From Halobacteriales archaeon QS_1_68_20 (GTDB lineage: Archaea > Halobacteriota > Halobacteria > Halobacteriales > PXRE01): a stretch of DNA of 64,000 nucleotides. Positions within the stretch are counted from its first letter, which is position 1. Every line of letters starts with the position of its first letter. The translations under genes and the position numbers were made by a program. The stretch covers positions 62,001 through 126,000 of the forward strand of contig PXRE01000014.1 of the NCBI GenBank assembly GCA_003021085.1, given 5' to 3'. The notes under the pieces were generated by a model that was not told the origin of the DNA, ran no database searches, and saw nothing but the letters and a program-made list of their open reading frames with translations. Positions 53,407-62,583 of the stretch are shown here, piece after piece.

Positions 53407-54461
53407 CAACCTCCCCCCAATCCTCCGTCTCCCGGCGGTTCGACCCCGGTTCCGGGACGCTGCGGGACCTTGATCTCGCCGTCGCGGACCGGCGCGGGGT
53501 CGGGCGCGAGGTCCCCGGCGAACCGGTCGGCGGTCGCCAGCCCGCAGGCCGGCACCCGGGGGAGGCTGGCGGCGACGTGGACGGCCGCTGTCCGGCCGTA
53601 GACGGCGTCGACGGCCGTGGTGACGACGGGGGCGACGCCGGTCGAGAGCGCCTGGCCGGCGGCCTCGCGGGCCAGGTCCGGGCCGCCGACGCTGGCGGGC
53701 TTGATCACCGCCACGTCCGCGGCCTCGGCCGCCAGGACGGCCTCGATGCCGGCCTTGGCGATGGACTCGTCGACCGCGACGTCGACGGGGCCGCCCCGCA
53801 GGGCGTGGAGTCCCCGGAGGTCGTCGGCCGGCAGCGGTTGCTCGACGTAGGCGACGTCGTACTCGGCGAAGGCCGACAGCGCCCGCCGGGCCTGGGTGCG
53901 CCGCCAGGCCCCGTTGGTGTCCGCCCGGAGTTCGATGCCCTCGCCGACCGCCTCCCGGACCGCCCGGACGCGCTCGACGTCCTCCGCGACCTTCCGGGCG
54001 CCGACCTTGACCTTCAGGCAGCCGAACCCGGCGTCGACGGCCCGCCGCGCCGCGGCCGCCGTCTCCACCGCGGGGCCGTCCCCGACGGTGGCGTTGACGG
54101 GGACGTACTCCACCGGCCGGTCGCCGCCGAGGTGGCGGTACAGGGGGACGCCCGCCGCCCGCGACCGGGCGTCAGCGAGCGCGAGCGAGACGCCGTGACG
54201 GGCCGCTGGTGCCAGCGCGAGTTCCTCGAAGGCCGCTTCCCAGCCCTCCCGGTGCCCGGCCTCCAGCGCCCGCTCTAACGCCGTCCGGCAGGCGTCGAGC
54301 GGTTCGGTCCAGCCCGGCAACGGGGCCGCCTCGCCGACGCCGACTTCGCCGGCCACCTCGATCCGGACCAGAAAGCCCTCCCGGGCGTCGATGGTGCCGG
54401 CGGCCGTCTCCAGGGGGTCCGAGAGGGGGAGCGAGAACGGTTCCAGACCGGTCGCAGTCAT
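53406..54461 (-). CDS. menC: o-Succinylbenzoate synthase
   Basis: 351-residue enolase-superfamily dehydratase that makes OSB from SHCHC. The catalytic Lys pair is in FGCLKVKVGARK, metal ligands in ELRADTNGAW, VEQPLPADDL and VAVDESIAKAG, and the second Lys in AVIKPASVGG. Overlaps menA upstream and menE downstream by about 4 nt each, so the three form one operon. Confidence 0.94.
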   Translation of the reverse strand: MTATGLEPFSLPLSDPLETAAGTIDAREGFLVRIEVAGEVGVGEAAPLPGWTEPLDACRTALERALEAGHREGWEAAFEELALAPAARHGVSLALADARSRAAGVPLYRHLGGDRPVEYVPVNATVGDGPAVETAAAARRAVDAGFGCLKVKVGARKVAEDVERVRAVREAVGEGIELRADTNGAWRRTQARRALSAFAEYDVAYVEQPLPADDLRGLHALRGGPVDVAVDESIAKAGIEAVLAAEAADVAVIKPASVGGPDLAREAAGQALSTGVAPVVTTAVDAVYGRTAAVHVAASLPRVPACGLATADRFAGDLAPDPAPVRDGEIKVPQRPGTGVEPPGDGGLGGG

Positions 54462-55405
54462 GCGGCCAGCACCGTCCCGAGGGCGAACAGCGTGGAGTGT
54501 GCCGCCAGCAGCTTGCCGGTCCGTTCGAGCGCGGGGTTCAGCGCGTCTTCGTCCGTCCTGGTGAGGACCGTCCGGGTCACGACGGCGGCGTAAGGTAAGG
54601 TTACCAGCGGGAGCAACACCAGCAGGTCGAACCCGAACCGCTGCCAGAGCACGATTGGCAGGAGGTAGGCCAGCGCCAGGTTGGCGACGTACTCGGCGCG
54701 ACTCCCGCGGTAGCCCAGGTAGACCGCGAGGGTGTGCTTGCCCGCCCGGCGGTCCGCTTCCAGGTCCCGGACGTTGTTCACGACGAGGACGTTCGTCACG
54801 ATGCCCGCGGGCGCGAGACTGGCGACGACGGCTTCGGCGGTGACCGTTCCCGGTGGGACCGTCACCGGAACGGCGGCGACGGCTTGGGACGCGGCCTGCA
54901 CGTAGAAGGTGCCGACGACCGCGACGACGCCGAAGAAGACGAAGACGAACAGGTCCCCGAGGCCGTTCGAGCCGAGGGGGTAGGGACCGCCCCCGTACGC
55001 GACCCCGGAGACGATGCCCGCGAGGCCGACGACCATGATGGGGAGGCCGCCGACCGCGACGACGTAGTGACCGACGAGCAGGGCGAGACCGAAGCAGGCG
55101 GCCATCGCGGCCTTGACGTGTTCCGGTGGCAGGAGGCCGGCCTGGGTGACCCGCGTGTAGCCGGGACTGTCCTCGCTGTCGACGCCCTTGACGGCGTCGT
55201 AGTAGTCGTTGGCGAGGTTGGCCCCGACCTGCAACAGCATCGCACCAACCAGCGCCGCCAGCGCCGGGTCGGGCGCGAACACGCCCTCGTGGACCGCCAG
55301 GCCCGTCCCGACGAGCACCGGCGCGACCGACGCCGGCAGGGTGTGCGGCCGGGCCGCGACGAGCCAGGCCTCGGTCCGGGTGACGTCCTCGGCGGCCTTG
55401 GTCAT
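54458..55405 (-). CDS. menA: 1,4-Dihydroxy-2-naphthoate polyprenyltransferase
   Basis: 315-residue UbiA-family membrane enzyme attaching the isoprenoid tail to DHNA. Eight or nine helices are visible. First Asp motif NDYYDAVKGVDSED (about residue 65) and second VRDLEADRRAGKHTLAVYLG are intact. First gene of menA-menC-menE. Start at 55405 gives TKAAEDVTRTEAWLVAARPH, matching the family. Confidence 0.95.
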   Translation of the reverse strand: MTKAAEDVTRTEAWLVAARPHTLPASVAPVLVGTGLAVHEGVFAPDPALAALVGAMLLQVGANLANDYYDAVKGVDSEDSPGYTRVTQAGLLPPEHVKAAMAACFGLALLVGHYVVAVGGLPIMVVGLAGIVSGVAYGGGPYPLGSNGLGDLFVFVFFGVVAVVGTFYVQAASQAVAAVPVTVPPGTVTAEAVVASLAPAGIVTNVLVVNNVRDLEADRRAGKHTLAVYLGYRGSRAEYVANLALAYLLPIVLWQRFGFDLLVLLPLVTLPYAAVVTRTVLTRTDEDALNPALERTGKLLAAHSTLFALGTVLAA

Positions 55406-55469
55406 ACGCGTTCGTCCGTCCCCGGGGGAGGTAATGCTTCGGAAATCGGGCGGCCCCGTCGGCGGTCGC

Positions 55470-57183
55470 TCACTCCCGGTTCGACCGCCGCGCGAGCCAC
55501 GCCGCGACCCCGCCGAGACCCAGTCCCGCGGCACCGAGACCGAATCCGGGCGACTGGCCGTCCGTCGGCGGTTCGGTCGCGCCGCCGACGGCGACCGGGG
55601 CGGTGGTCGAGGCGCGGTCGCCGTCCACGTCCGCGGCCGCGACGGTCACCTCGTACCACCCGACCGACTCGAACGCGTGTTCGACGGTCCGGCCGGTCGC
55701 CTTCGTCCCGTCGTCGAATGCCGACGCCCCCCGGCGCGGGCGACTCGAACGTGGTCGTCCACTCCCACCCGCCGGCGAGCGGTCGGACGAACGCCTGCCG
55801 CTCCCGCTCGCCCGTCGCGTACATGCCGTACATCAGGCCGTCGACGACCTCGTATGGTGCCCCCGGCCGTCGACGACCTCGTAGGGTGCCCCGGCCAGGT
55901 CCTCCCGGACCGACTGCGGCCAGCGGTGCTCGCCCGTCTGCGGGTCCAGGGCCAGGACCGAGTGCCTCGCGTTGGCGAGCAAGTAGTCCTCCGCCGGCAA
56001 CGAGAGCGTGGCGACGTCGTCGTCGACCCCCTGGGACCAGCGCGGGCCGCCGTCGCCGCCGTCGAGGCGGTGGACGACCGTCCGCTGGGGCTTCCTGTCC
56101 TCGTAGTCCCACACGAGGAGGTACAGCCCCGACCCCAGGTGGACGAAGCGGTTCCGCGGCCCGTCGTTGTCGACGGTCGCGTCCGCCCGCCACTGCCGGC
56201 TCCCGTCGGTCGCGTCGAGCGCGAGAATATCGTCCTCGCGGGTCAGCAGGTAGAGCAGGTCGCTCCCGGGAGCCTTCGCCGCGAGGAAGTTGTCGACGTG
56301 GCGGTCGTCGGGGACCGGGAGCGACCGCCGCCAGGCGACCGACCCGTCCGCGGTATCCAGCGCCGTGATCGCGTCGCCGCGTTCCTGGACGTACATCCGG
56401 TCGTCGTCGATAGCGAACCAGGTGGCGTAGTCGGCGTCCTCGGCCTCGTAGCGCCACCGTTCTGCACCGTCGGCGAACGCCCTGGCCCGTACCGACGGGA
56501 ACTCGCCGTCGACGTAGACCACGTCGCCGTCGCGGTGCCACCGCATGATCCAGTCGCCCGGGGGGACTCTGCTCCCACCGGACCGTGCCGTCCGAGCGTT
56601 CGACGGCGGCCAGGCCGTCGAAGTGCTCCGCCAGCAGGACGTCACCGGCCAGCTCGGTCGCCCGGACCGCAGTCGGGGTCGACGCCCGCCACAGTTTCGA
56701 CCCGTCGTCGAGGTCCACGGCCACCACGTCCTCGTACTTCAACCTGAGGCAGGCGACACCGTCGTGGACGTCCCAGGCGACGACGTCGTCGGCAGCGGCG
56801 TCGAATTCGACCCGCCACCGGGCCTCGCCGGTCGTCGGCGAGACGGCGACGAACTGCTCGGGGAGTCAAACGCCGAACAGGCCCTCGTCGTAGTGGAAGT
56901 CGAGGGCGTTGGGGAACCCCGACCACGTCACCTCTCCGGTGCGGACGTCGCGGGCTTTCAGCGGCGACCCCGCGCCCTCCTCGGTGACCAGGAGGTCCTC
57001 GAGGAGTGCGGTAGCGAGTCGTAGACCGCCGACGTCCAGCGACCAGCGGACCTCCGCCGATCCCGGCGCCGGTGTCTCGTCGGCCGTCGCTGCCGCCCGC
57101 CCCGGGACGCCGACGAGACCGAGCGCTCCGAGGGCCCCCAGGACGGCCCGGCGCGACGGCTCTCCGGGTCGCTCGTCGGTCAT
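55470..57183 (-). pseudogene. Multiply frameshifted PQQ-propeller protein with PGF-CTERM-like end
   Basis: N-terminal TDERPGEPSRRAVLGALGAL is a Tat signal. Propeller repeats follow in three frames: KYEDVVAVDLDDGSKLWRAS, then ERWRYEAEDADYATWFAIDD, DILALDATDGSRQWRADATV and SVLALDPQTGEHRWPQSVRE. Near 55836-55892 a 28-29-bp segment is tandemly duplicated with small changes. The terminal frame gives VEHAFESVGWYEVTVAAADV (PKD-like), then SPGFGLGAAGLGLGGVAAWL and ARRSNRE. At least four frameshifts make this a pseudogene or a badly resolved locus. It would have been an anchored surface beta-propeller. Confidence 0.8.
55836..55892. repeat. Short tandem duplication inside the PQQ pseudogene
   Basis: Two adjacent copies of a 28-29-bp unit that starts GGCCGTCGACGACCTCGTA; copy 1 (55836-55864) has T where copy 2 (55865-55892) has G after GTA, and differs by one C in the terminal C run. 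The duplication itself breaks the reading frame. Confidence 0.8.
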
Positions 57184-57281
57184 TTCGCCGTAGTTTACGC
57201 CTTGCTGGCAAGTATCTTTCCGACGGGAACCGTCGACCTTCACCTGGTGCGCAGAGAAGAAGAACTACGGGGGGGAGGTGC

Positions 57282-57557
57282 TCATCGTTCGTCGGTGACC
57301 GATACCGACCCGTCCGCGCGGACGGTAACCTCGTACCCCCGGTACTCGAACGTGACTTCCCCGTCCGGTTGGCCGTGTTCCAGCGACGGCGGTGAGAAGA
57401 GTTTGTCGAGCGCGTCCGGGTCGACGACCCGGTACAGCGGCGGCCGGAGGTCCAGCGGAGACGTGCCTTCGGCGTCCGCGACGGCCTCCACGACTTTCTC
57501 GCTGATCCTGGCGTCCGATCCGGCCTCCGGTTCGACGGTGATCTTGGCGTCTGCCAT
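57282..57557 (-). CDS. HalOD1 domain protein
   Basis: 91 residues matching the halobacterial output domain 1: KVVEAVADAEGTSPLDLRPP, LYRVVDPDALDKLF, GEVTFEYRGYEVTVRADGSV. Stand-alone HalOD1 proteins are small haloarchaeal signalling outputs of unknown partners. Start is the ATG at 57557; upstream in-frame codons include no better site. Confidence 0.8.
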   Translation of the reverse strand: MADAKITVEPEAGSDARISEKVVEAVADAEGTSPLDLRPPLYRVVDPDALDKLFSPPSLEHGQPDGEVTFEYRGYEVTVRADGSVSVTDER

Positions 57558-57820
57558 CGGACGAGAGAGGAGACGCGTACTTAAAAGACGTTCGACTATG
57601 GTTTCGAAATCTAACTCGAAACCCGGCCTGGGGTAAAAATATCGAATGTATTTCCCGGTTGCGAGGATTCTTCCACCCAATCTGCAGGGATTTTATTACC
57701 ATTTCCGTCATCCGTTGGAGACTTCACGCGATGCGGCAGTCGATAGGAAATGTCGAATATTATCGCCCGGGTGGGGTCGATAGTCGCCAGGTTCAGGGAA
57801 CTCGGGGCCCACGGATACGT

Positions 57821-58294
57821 GTGAGCACGTACGAACTGGACGCGACCGACCGAAAACTCCTCTCGTTGCTCCAGGAGAACGCTCGGTACACGGCGACCGA
57901 ACTCGCCGCGGAACTTGGCGTCTCGGACAACACGGTCCACAACCGGATGGAGCGCCTGGAGGACGCTGGCGTCGTTACCGGCTACACGGCCACGGTCGAC
58001 AACGAGCGGGTGGGGTTCAGCCTCTACTTCAGTTTCGTCTGTACGGCCAGGATCAGCGAGCGTAGCGAGGTTGCCGAGGAGATCATGCGGGTGCCGCAGG
58101 TGACCGAAGTGACCGAGCTGATGACCGGCCATCGGAACCTCCTGGTCAACGTCTACGCCGCCACCGACGAGGAGGTCACGGCCATCGCCCGCCGACTGGA
58201 CGAACTCGACCTCGAGATCAACGACGAGAACCTCGTCCGGGCGGAACACAGCAAACCCATCGACTACGAAACGGTCGAACTCACGGCCGAGTGA
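57821..58294 (+). CDS. Lrp/AsnC-family transcriptional regulator
   Basis: 157 residues from GTG at 57821. Helix-turn-helix at about 5-60: LDATDRKLLSLLQENARYTA, then GVSDNTVHNRMERLEDAGVV. C-terminal RAM domain with VTEVTELMTGHRNLLVNVYA. Regulates amino-acid or stress genes in other haloarchaea; the target here is unknown. It is divergent from HalOD1. Confidence 0.9.
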   Translation: MSTYELDATDRKLLSLLQENARYTATELAAELGVSDNTVHNRMERLEDAGVVTGYTATVDNERVGFSLYFSFVCTARISERSEVAEEIMRVPQVTEVTELMTGHRNLLVNVYAATDEEVTAIARRLDELDLEINDENLVRAEHSKPIDYETVELTAE

Positions 58295-58335
58295 GGGTCC
58301 TCGTGGTAACGACCGAGAAGTCCCCGCCAGGTCGG

Positions 58336-59343
58336 TCAGTCCACTAGCTCCTCGTACAGCGCGACGAGGCGGTCGCCGACAGCGTCCAGTTCGTACTCGC
58401 GGGCTTTCTCGGCGGCGTTCTCGCCGAGTCGCGCCCGGAGGTCGTCGTCCCCGGTCACCCGCCGAAGCGGCGTCACGAAGTCCCTGTCGGCCTTCAGGCA
58501 GTGGACGCCGTCCCCGAACCGGTCGTAGGTGGGGATGTCTCGGAGGACGACGGGCTTGCCGCAGGCCATCGCCTCCAAGAGCGCCATGCCCTCGTTCTCG
58601 TTCTTGCTCGGCCAGAAGAACACGTCGCCGGCCGCGAACGCGCCCTCGATGTCCTCGACGTAGCCCGTGAACGTGCAGTTGTCCGGGGCCGACTTCACCA
58701 GTTTCGTCGTCTCCCGCGAGCGGAGCACCCGGTCGACGGTGCCACCGCCAGGGTTGAGGTACCCGAACCACGCGAAGTCCAGTTCCGGCATCGCGCGGGC
58801 CGTCTCCACGAACGCGCGGAGGCCCTTGCGCTCGATGACGTGGCCGACCATGAACACGACCGGCGGATCCAGGTCGTAGCGGTCGAGGTACGTCTGCCGG
58901 AGGTCGGGGTCGTCGTGGCCGGCCACCTTCTCGGGGTCGAAGCCGTTGGAGATGACCGTCCGCGGGGTGTCGGGGGCGTAGCGATCCATCTCGTCGGCGT
59001 TGAACTGACTCGGGCAGGCGAGGTGGTCGGCGTGAGGGTAGGCGTACTCCAGGTACGGCCGCAGAGGACCTGCGAGGACGTTCGAGAGGGCGAAACTCTC
59101 CCGGAAGTCCTCGGCGGTCTGGTGTGCGTGAACCAGCACCGGCACGCCGCGCCTGCGAGCGCGCTTGGCGTAGTACAGCGACCGCGGCCCCATGTTGTTG
59201 AGGTGCAACAGGTCCGCAGAGAGGTCGGGGCTGGTCGTGTACTCGACGCCGCGGCGCGCCATGATCGTCCGCTGGTTGCGCACGGACTGGGCGTGGCCAC
59301 CGGTGATCCAGCGCTCCCACTCGAAGTAGTGGCTGACCTTCAT
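58336..59343 (-). CDS. GT4 family glycosyltransferase
   Basis: 335 residues of GT-B fold. N-terminal Rossmann half with GGHAQSVRNQRTIMARRG; the C-terminal half has VVFMVGHVIERKGLRAFVET and the family EX7E motif in NENEGMALLEAMACGKPVVL. It would transfer a sugar from a nucleotide donor to a glycan or lipid; the substrate is unknown. No glycan operon is adjacent. Confidence 0.9.
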   Translation of the reverse strand: MKVSHYFEWERWITGGHAQSVRNQRTIMARRGVEYTTSPDLSADLLHLNNMGPRSLYYAKRARRRGVPVLVHAHQTAEDFRESFALSNVLAGPLRPYLEYAYPHADHLACPSQFNADEMDRYAPDTPRTVISNGFDPEKVAGHDDPDLRQTYLDRYDLDPPVVFMVGHVIERKGLRAFVETARAMPELDFAWFGYLNPGGGTVDRVLRSRETTKLVKSAPDNCTFTGYVEDIEGAFAAGDVFFWPSKNENEGMALLEAMACGKPVVLRDIPTYDRFGDGVHCLKADRDFVTPLRRVTGDDDLRARLGENAAEKAREYELDAVGDRLVALYEELVD

Positions 59344-59429
59344 TCCGTCCTCGCTGGTTGTCGCGCCGGCCCCGGGCGCAATCTATCTTCCGGAGTCCGT
59401 GCGCCGGGGTGCGGCCGTGGCCGTCCGCG

Positions 59430-60146
59430 TCAGTCCTCGAAGACGACCTCGCGCACGGTGACGTCGGTGACCGTCGGGGTCCCGTCGGGGCCGCGGGCCC
59501 ACTCCAGGTCCGGGCGGACGTCGTAGGTCTCGTCGCCGGCGTCCAGTTCCAGCGTCGCGGTCTCGCCCTGTGCGAACCGCCGCGCGACGTCGGCGCGCGC
59601 CCCGTCGTCGAAGCGGTTCATTCCCTCGGTGCCCTTGCCGCTCCGGACCGCGACCACCTCGACGTCGAGTCCGTCCGGGCCGGTGTGGAGCGCGACCCGC
59701 AACGGGACCCGCCGGGCCTCCCCCTCCCCCAGGACGAGGACGGCGTCCTCGGCGTCCTCCAGGCGATCGATCTCGCGTTCCAGGGTCACCTCCTCGACGC
59801 CGGGCACCGCGTCGCCCACCGACGAGAGGACCTGCTGGGCGATTCGCTGCCCGAAGTCAGGGTCGAACGGGGACAGGTCCTCGCGCTCGCGATGACCGCT
59901 CCCGCGACCGCCGGCGTGCTCGCTACGACGTTCCTTGCTGGCCCCCCGGCGCTCCGGGCCGGGACCCCGTCGGTCGGCCCCCTCGCGGGCTTCGGTCGGC
60001 GGGCGGGGCGGCCGGGGTGCTTCGGGACTGTCCCGCAGTCCGCGGCGGAGGGCGTCCTCCCAGGAGAGGTCCAGCGCGTCCTTCCGGCGCTTGAGGCGCT
60101 CGAACACCTCGTCGTCGTCGATGCTGATCCGGATCTGTCTGCTCAT
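59430..60146 (-). CDS. Conserved haloarchaeal protein with RHH-like N-terminus
   Basis: 238 residues. The first 38 (SRQIRISIDDDEVFERLKRR then LDLSWEDALRRGL) resemble a ribbon-helix-helix DNA-binding unit. An Arg/Pro/Gly-rich disordered linker follows (about 40-90), then an alpha/beta C-terminal domain (GLDVEVVAVRSGKGTEG). It is divergent from the bactofilin-like gene by about 100 nt. Function unknown. Confidence 0.7.
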   Translation of the reverse strand: MSRQIRISIDDDEVFERLKRRKDALDLSWEDALRRGLRDSPEAPRPPRPPTEAREGADRRGPGPERRGASKERRSEHAGGRGSGHREREDLSPFDPDFGQRIAQQVLSSVGDAVPGVEEVTLEREIDRLEDAEDAVLVLGEGEARRVPLRVALHTGPDGLDVEVVAVRSGKGTEGMNRFDDGARADVARRFAQGETATLELDAGDETYDVRPDLEWARGPDGTPTVTDVTVREVVFED

Positions 60147-60247
60147 ACCCGGCCCAACGAGCCCCCGTGTAATAAATGTGCGTGTCGACTCACATCCAAC
60201 TCACATTCTAGGCAAGATTGAAGTGATCTCCCCGTACACCGCTACGT

Positions 60248-61117
60248 ATGAGCGAGACGGCACCCGAGGACACCGTTCGCGTCGTCGGCACCGAGACGTT
60301 CGACCAGATCGACTGCGAGCGGTTCCGCGTCGACGGCACCGCGACGGTCCACGGCGTCCTGCGCACGGACGACGCGACGATCAACGGGAACGCGTCCGTG
60401 GGCGGTAGCCTGGACGCCGGCGAGGTGACCGCCGACGGATCGCTGACGGTCGACGGCGACGGCCACGCGCGGGCCGCGAGAATCGACGGGGCGGGCACCT
60501 TCGGGGGGCGCCTCGCCGTGGACCTCCTGCGGGTCGACGGGAGCGTGACGGTCGAGGCCGACGCGAGCGCAGACCACGTCGCCGTCGACGGCAGTGCCAC
60601 GGTCGGGGGCAACCTCGACGGCCACGAGGTGGAGTGCGACGGGACGCTGTCCGTCGAGGGAACCGTCGTCGCGGCGGAACTGGCGGTCGACGGGCGCGTG
60701 GCCGTCGACGAACTCACGGACGTTACTGACCTCTCTGTAGACGGCACCGCGACCTACGGCGACGTCAACGCAGAGCGGGTCACCACGGACGGCCGCCTCG
60801 ACGCGGGCGAGGTGTCGGCCCAGCAGTTCGAACTCACACTGCACGCCGACTCCGCCGCCGAAGCGGTCGACGCGACCGAGGTGGCCGTCCGGCGTGGGGA
60901 ATCGGGCGACGGCCTCCTCGGCGGCGGGGGCGGGACGCTCGAGGTCGGCGTCGTGACCGGCGAGACGATCGAACTGGACGCGACCCGCGCCGAGACCGTG
61001 GCGGGCGAGCGGGTCACCCTCGGCCCGGACGTCGAGGTGGCGGTCGTTTACGCGGACGACCTGTCGGCCGACGACGCCGCGACGGTGGGTGAAGTCCGCG
61101 CGTCCGACGAGTACTGA
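60248..61117 (+). CDS. Bactofilin-like beta-helical protein
   Basis: 289 residues with about a dozen short repeats of the pattern VDGSVTVEADASADHVAVDG and TVGGNLDGHEVECDGTLSVE, as in bactofilin-type beta-solenoids. The C-terminus (LTLHADSAAEAVDATEVAVR, then LEVGVVTGETIELDATRAE) may cap the helix or bind a partner. Bactofilin homologues (halofilins) affect cell shape in Haloferax, so a cytoskeletal role is plausible. No membrane anchor is seen. Confidence 0.75.
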   Translation: MSETAPEDTVRVVGTETFDQIDCERFRVDGTATVHGVLRTDDATINGNASVGGSLDAGEVTADGSLTVDGDGHARAARIDGAGTFGGRLAVDLLRVDGSVTVEADASADHVAVDGSATVGGNLDGHEVECDGTLSVEGTVVAAELAVDGRVAVDELTDVTDLSVDGTATYGDVNAERVTTDGRLDAGEVSAQQFELTLHADSAAEAVDATEVAVRRGESGDGLLGGGGGTLEVGVVTGETIELDATRAETVAGERVTLGPDVEVAVVYADDLSADDAATVGEVRASDEY

Positions 61118-61180
61118 GGGAGAGTCGGAGCCGAGAGGGATCGGCAAGCAGGTCCCGAGAGCGGGGCGGCCCCTCCCGGT

Positions 61181-62056
61181 TCAGTAGTGCCAGGGGAAGT
61201 CGTCGAACTCCGGTTCCCGGCCTTCGAGGAAGGCGTCCCGGCCCTCCTGGGCCTCGTCGGTCATGTAGCCCAGGCGGGTGGCCTCGCCGGCGAACACCTG
61301 CTGGCCGACCATGCCGTCCTCGGGCATGTTGAAGGCGTACTTGAGCATCCGGATCGCCGTCGGGGACTTGCCGTTGATGATCTCGGCCCACTCCAGCGCG
61401 CGGTCCTCCAGTTCGTCGTGGGGGACCGCCTCGTTGACCATGCCCATCTCCTCGGCCTCCGCGGCGTCGTAGGTCTTCCCGAGGAAGAACAGTTCGCGGG
61501 CCTTCTTCTGGCCGATCTGGCGCGCGAGGTACGCGGAGCCGTACCCGGCGTCGAAACTGGCCACGTCGGGGTCGGTCTGGAGGAACTTCGCGTGCGCCGC
61601 GCTCGCCAGCGTCATGTCACAGACGACGTGCAGCGAGTGGCCGCCGCCGACGGCCCACCCCGGCACGACCGCCACCACCGGCTTGGGCATGAACCGGATC
61701 AGTCGCTGGACCTCGAGGATGTGCAGGCGGGCGGCCGATTCGTCGTCTCCATATTCGTACCCCTCCGGCCCCCGGACGGACTGGTCGCCACCCGAGCAGA
61801 ACGCCCACCCGTCGTCCTTCGGCGAAGGGCCGTTGCCCGTCAGCAGGACGCACCCCACGTCGGTCCGGCGGCGGGCGTGGTCCAGCGCGTCGTAGAGTTC
61901 GTCGACCGTGTGTGGCGTGAAGGCGTTGCGGACCGCCGGCCGGTCGAACGCCACCCGGACCGCGCCGGTGTCGACCGCCCGGTGGTAGGTGACGTCGTCG
62001 AAGTCGAACCCGCCGACCGGTTCCCAGCGGTCGGGGTCGAATAGCTCCGAGACCAT
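61181..62056 (-). CDS. menB: 1,4-Dihydroxy-2-naphthoyl-CoA synthase
   Basis: 291-residue crotonase-fold enzyme closing the second ring of menaquinone. Oxyanion and CoA sites: FCSGGDQSVRGPEGYEYGDD, GWAVGGGHSLHVVCDMTLAS, and FDAGYGSAYLARQIGQKKAR. The C-terminus FDDFPWHY is typical. It is separated by nearly 6 kb from menECA although it serves the same pathway. Confidence 0.95.
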   Translation of the reverse strand: MVSELFDPDRWEPVGGFDFDDVTYHRAVDTGAVRVAFDRPAVRNAFTPHTVDELYDALDHARRRTDVGCVLLTGNGPSPKDDGWAFCSGGDQSVRGPEGYEYGDDESAARLHILEVQRLIRFMPKPVVAVVPGWAVGGGHSLHVVCDMTLASAAHAKFLQTDPDVASFDAGYGSAYLARQIGQKKARELFFLGKTYDAAEAEEMGMVNEAVPHDELEDRALEWAEIINGKSPTAIRMLKYAFNMPEDGMVGQQVFAGEATRLGYMTDEAQEGRDAFLEGREPEFDDFPWHY

Positions 62057-62255
62057 GTGCCGGGGTCGGCGTGGGCGGCGCAAAAACCTACCTCTTCGGC
62101 TGGGATTCGGTGGCGTTCGGTCGCTGTGTGGTGATTCGGTCGGCAACACGTCGAAAGCCCCCTGCGGGCTCTCAGGTGACGGGTGCTTGGCCGGCAACAG
62201 CCAGAAAGCCCGCCGGCCCCTTTCAGTCCCGCCCGACAGCTCGCTGCAACCACCA

Positions 62256-62461
62256 GCCTCCCCAGCCGACTCGCACGGTGTCGGTTGGCGGTCGCCGAGG
62301 GCGACACGCTCACAAGCGCGCGCCGTGGCCAAGTTAGGATCAGGGCGCGCGCGAGCAATGCGCGCGAGGTTCCCGCGAGCCTGCGAGCGGGAGCTCGGGA
62401 GCGCTCGCTCTCCCGGTGACGTGGGGGGCGGGGCTTGGCCCGCCCCCGCGGCTGGGGAGGC
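62256..62461. ncRNA. Candidate structured RNA or repeat element closed by a 12-bp inverted repeat
   Basis: The ends GCCTCCCCAGCC and GGCTGGGGAGGC pair perfectly. Inside are a CGCGCGCGAGCAATGCGCGC hairpin near 62354 and the GGGGGCGGG/CCCGCCCCC stem with loop GCTTGG (62424-62447). It is not a recognised SRP, RNase P or tRNA gene. It could be a structured noncoding RNA or a GC-rich interspersed element; strand and transcription are not known. Confidence 0.35.
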
Positions 62462-62557
62462 GTGAGGCTGACCCCTAAGCGTTGCATGCCGCTTGTCGGC
62501 TCGGAAAACGTCCGCACCGTCACAGCTCAGTTAGAAGTGTCCTCATCGCCGCCCATA

Positions 62558-62583
62558 TATGAATATATGTGCATATATTCATA
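62558..62583. repeat. Dispersed AT-rich palindrome, copy 3
   Basis: TATGAATATATG, spacer TG, CATATATTCATA: perfect 12-nt arms. It lies 22 nt downstream of the purD stop codon, where it could act as a transcript 3'-end hairpin or a protein-binding site. It differs from copy 1 at a single position. Confidence 0.85.

Noticed and set aside
825-62583. CRISPR-like interpretation of the palindromic repeats
   Set aside because: Copies are tens of kilobases apart with no spacers or cas genes.
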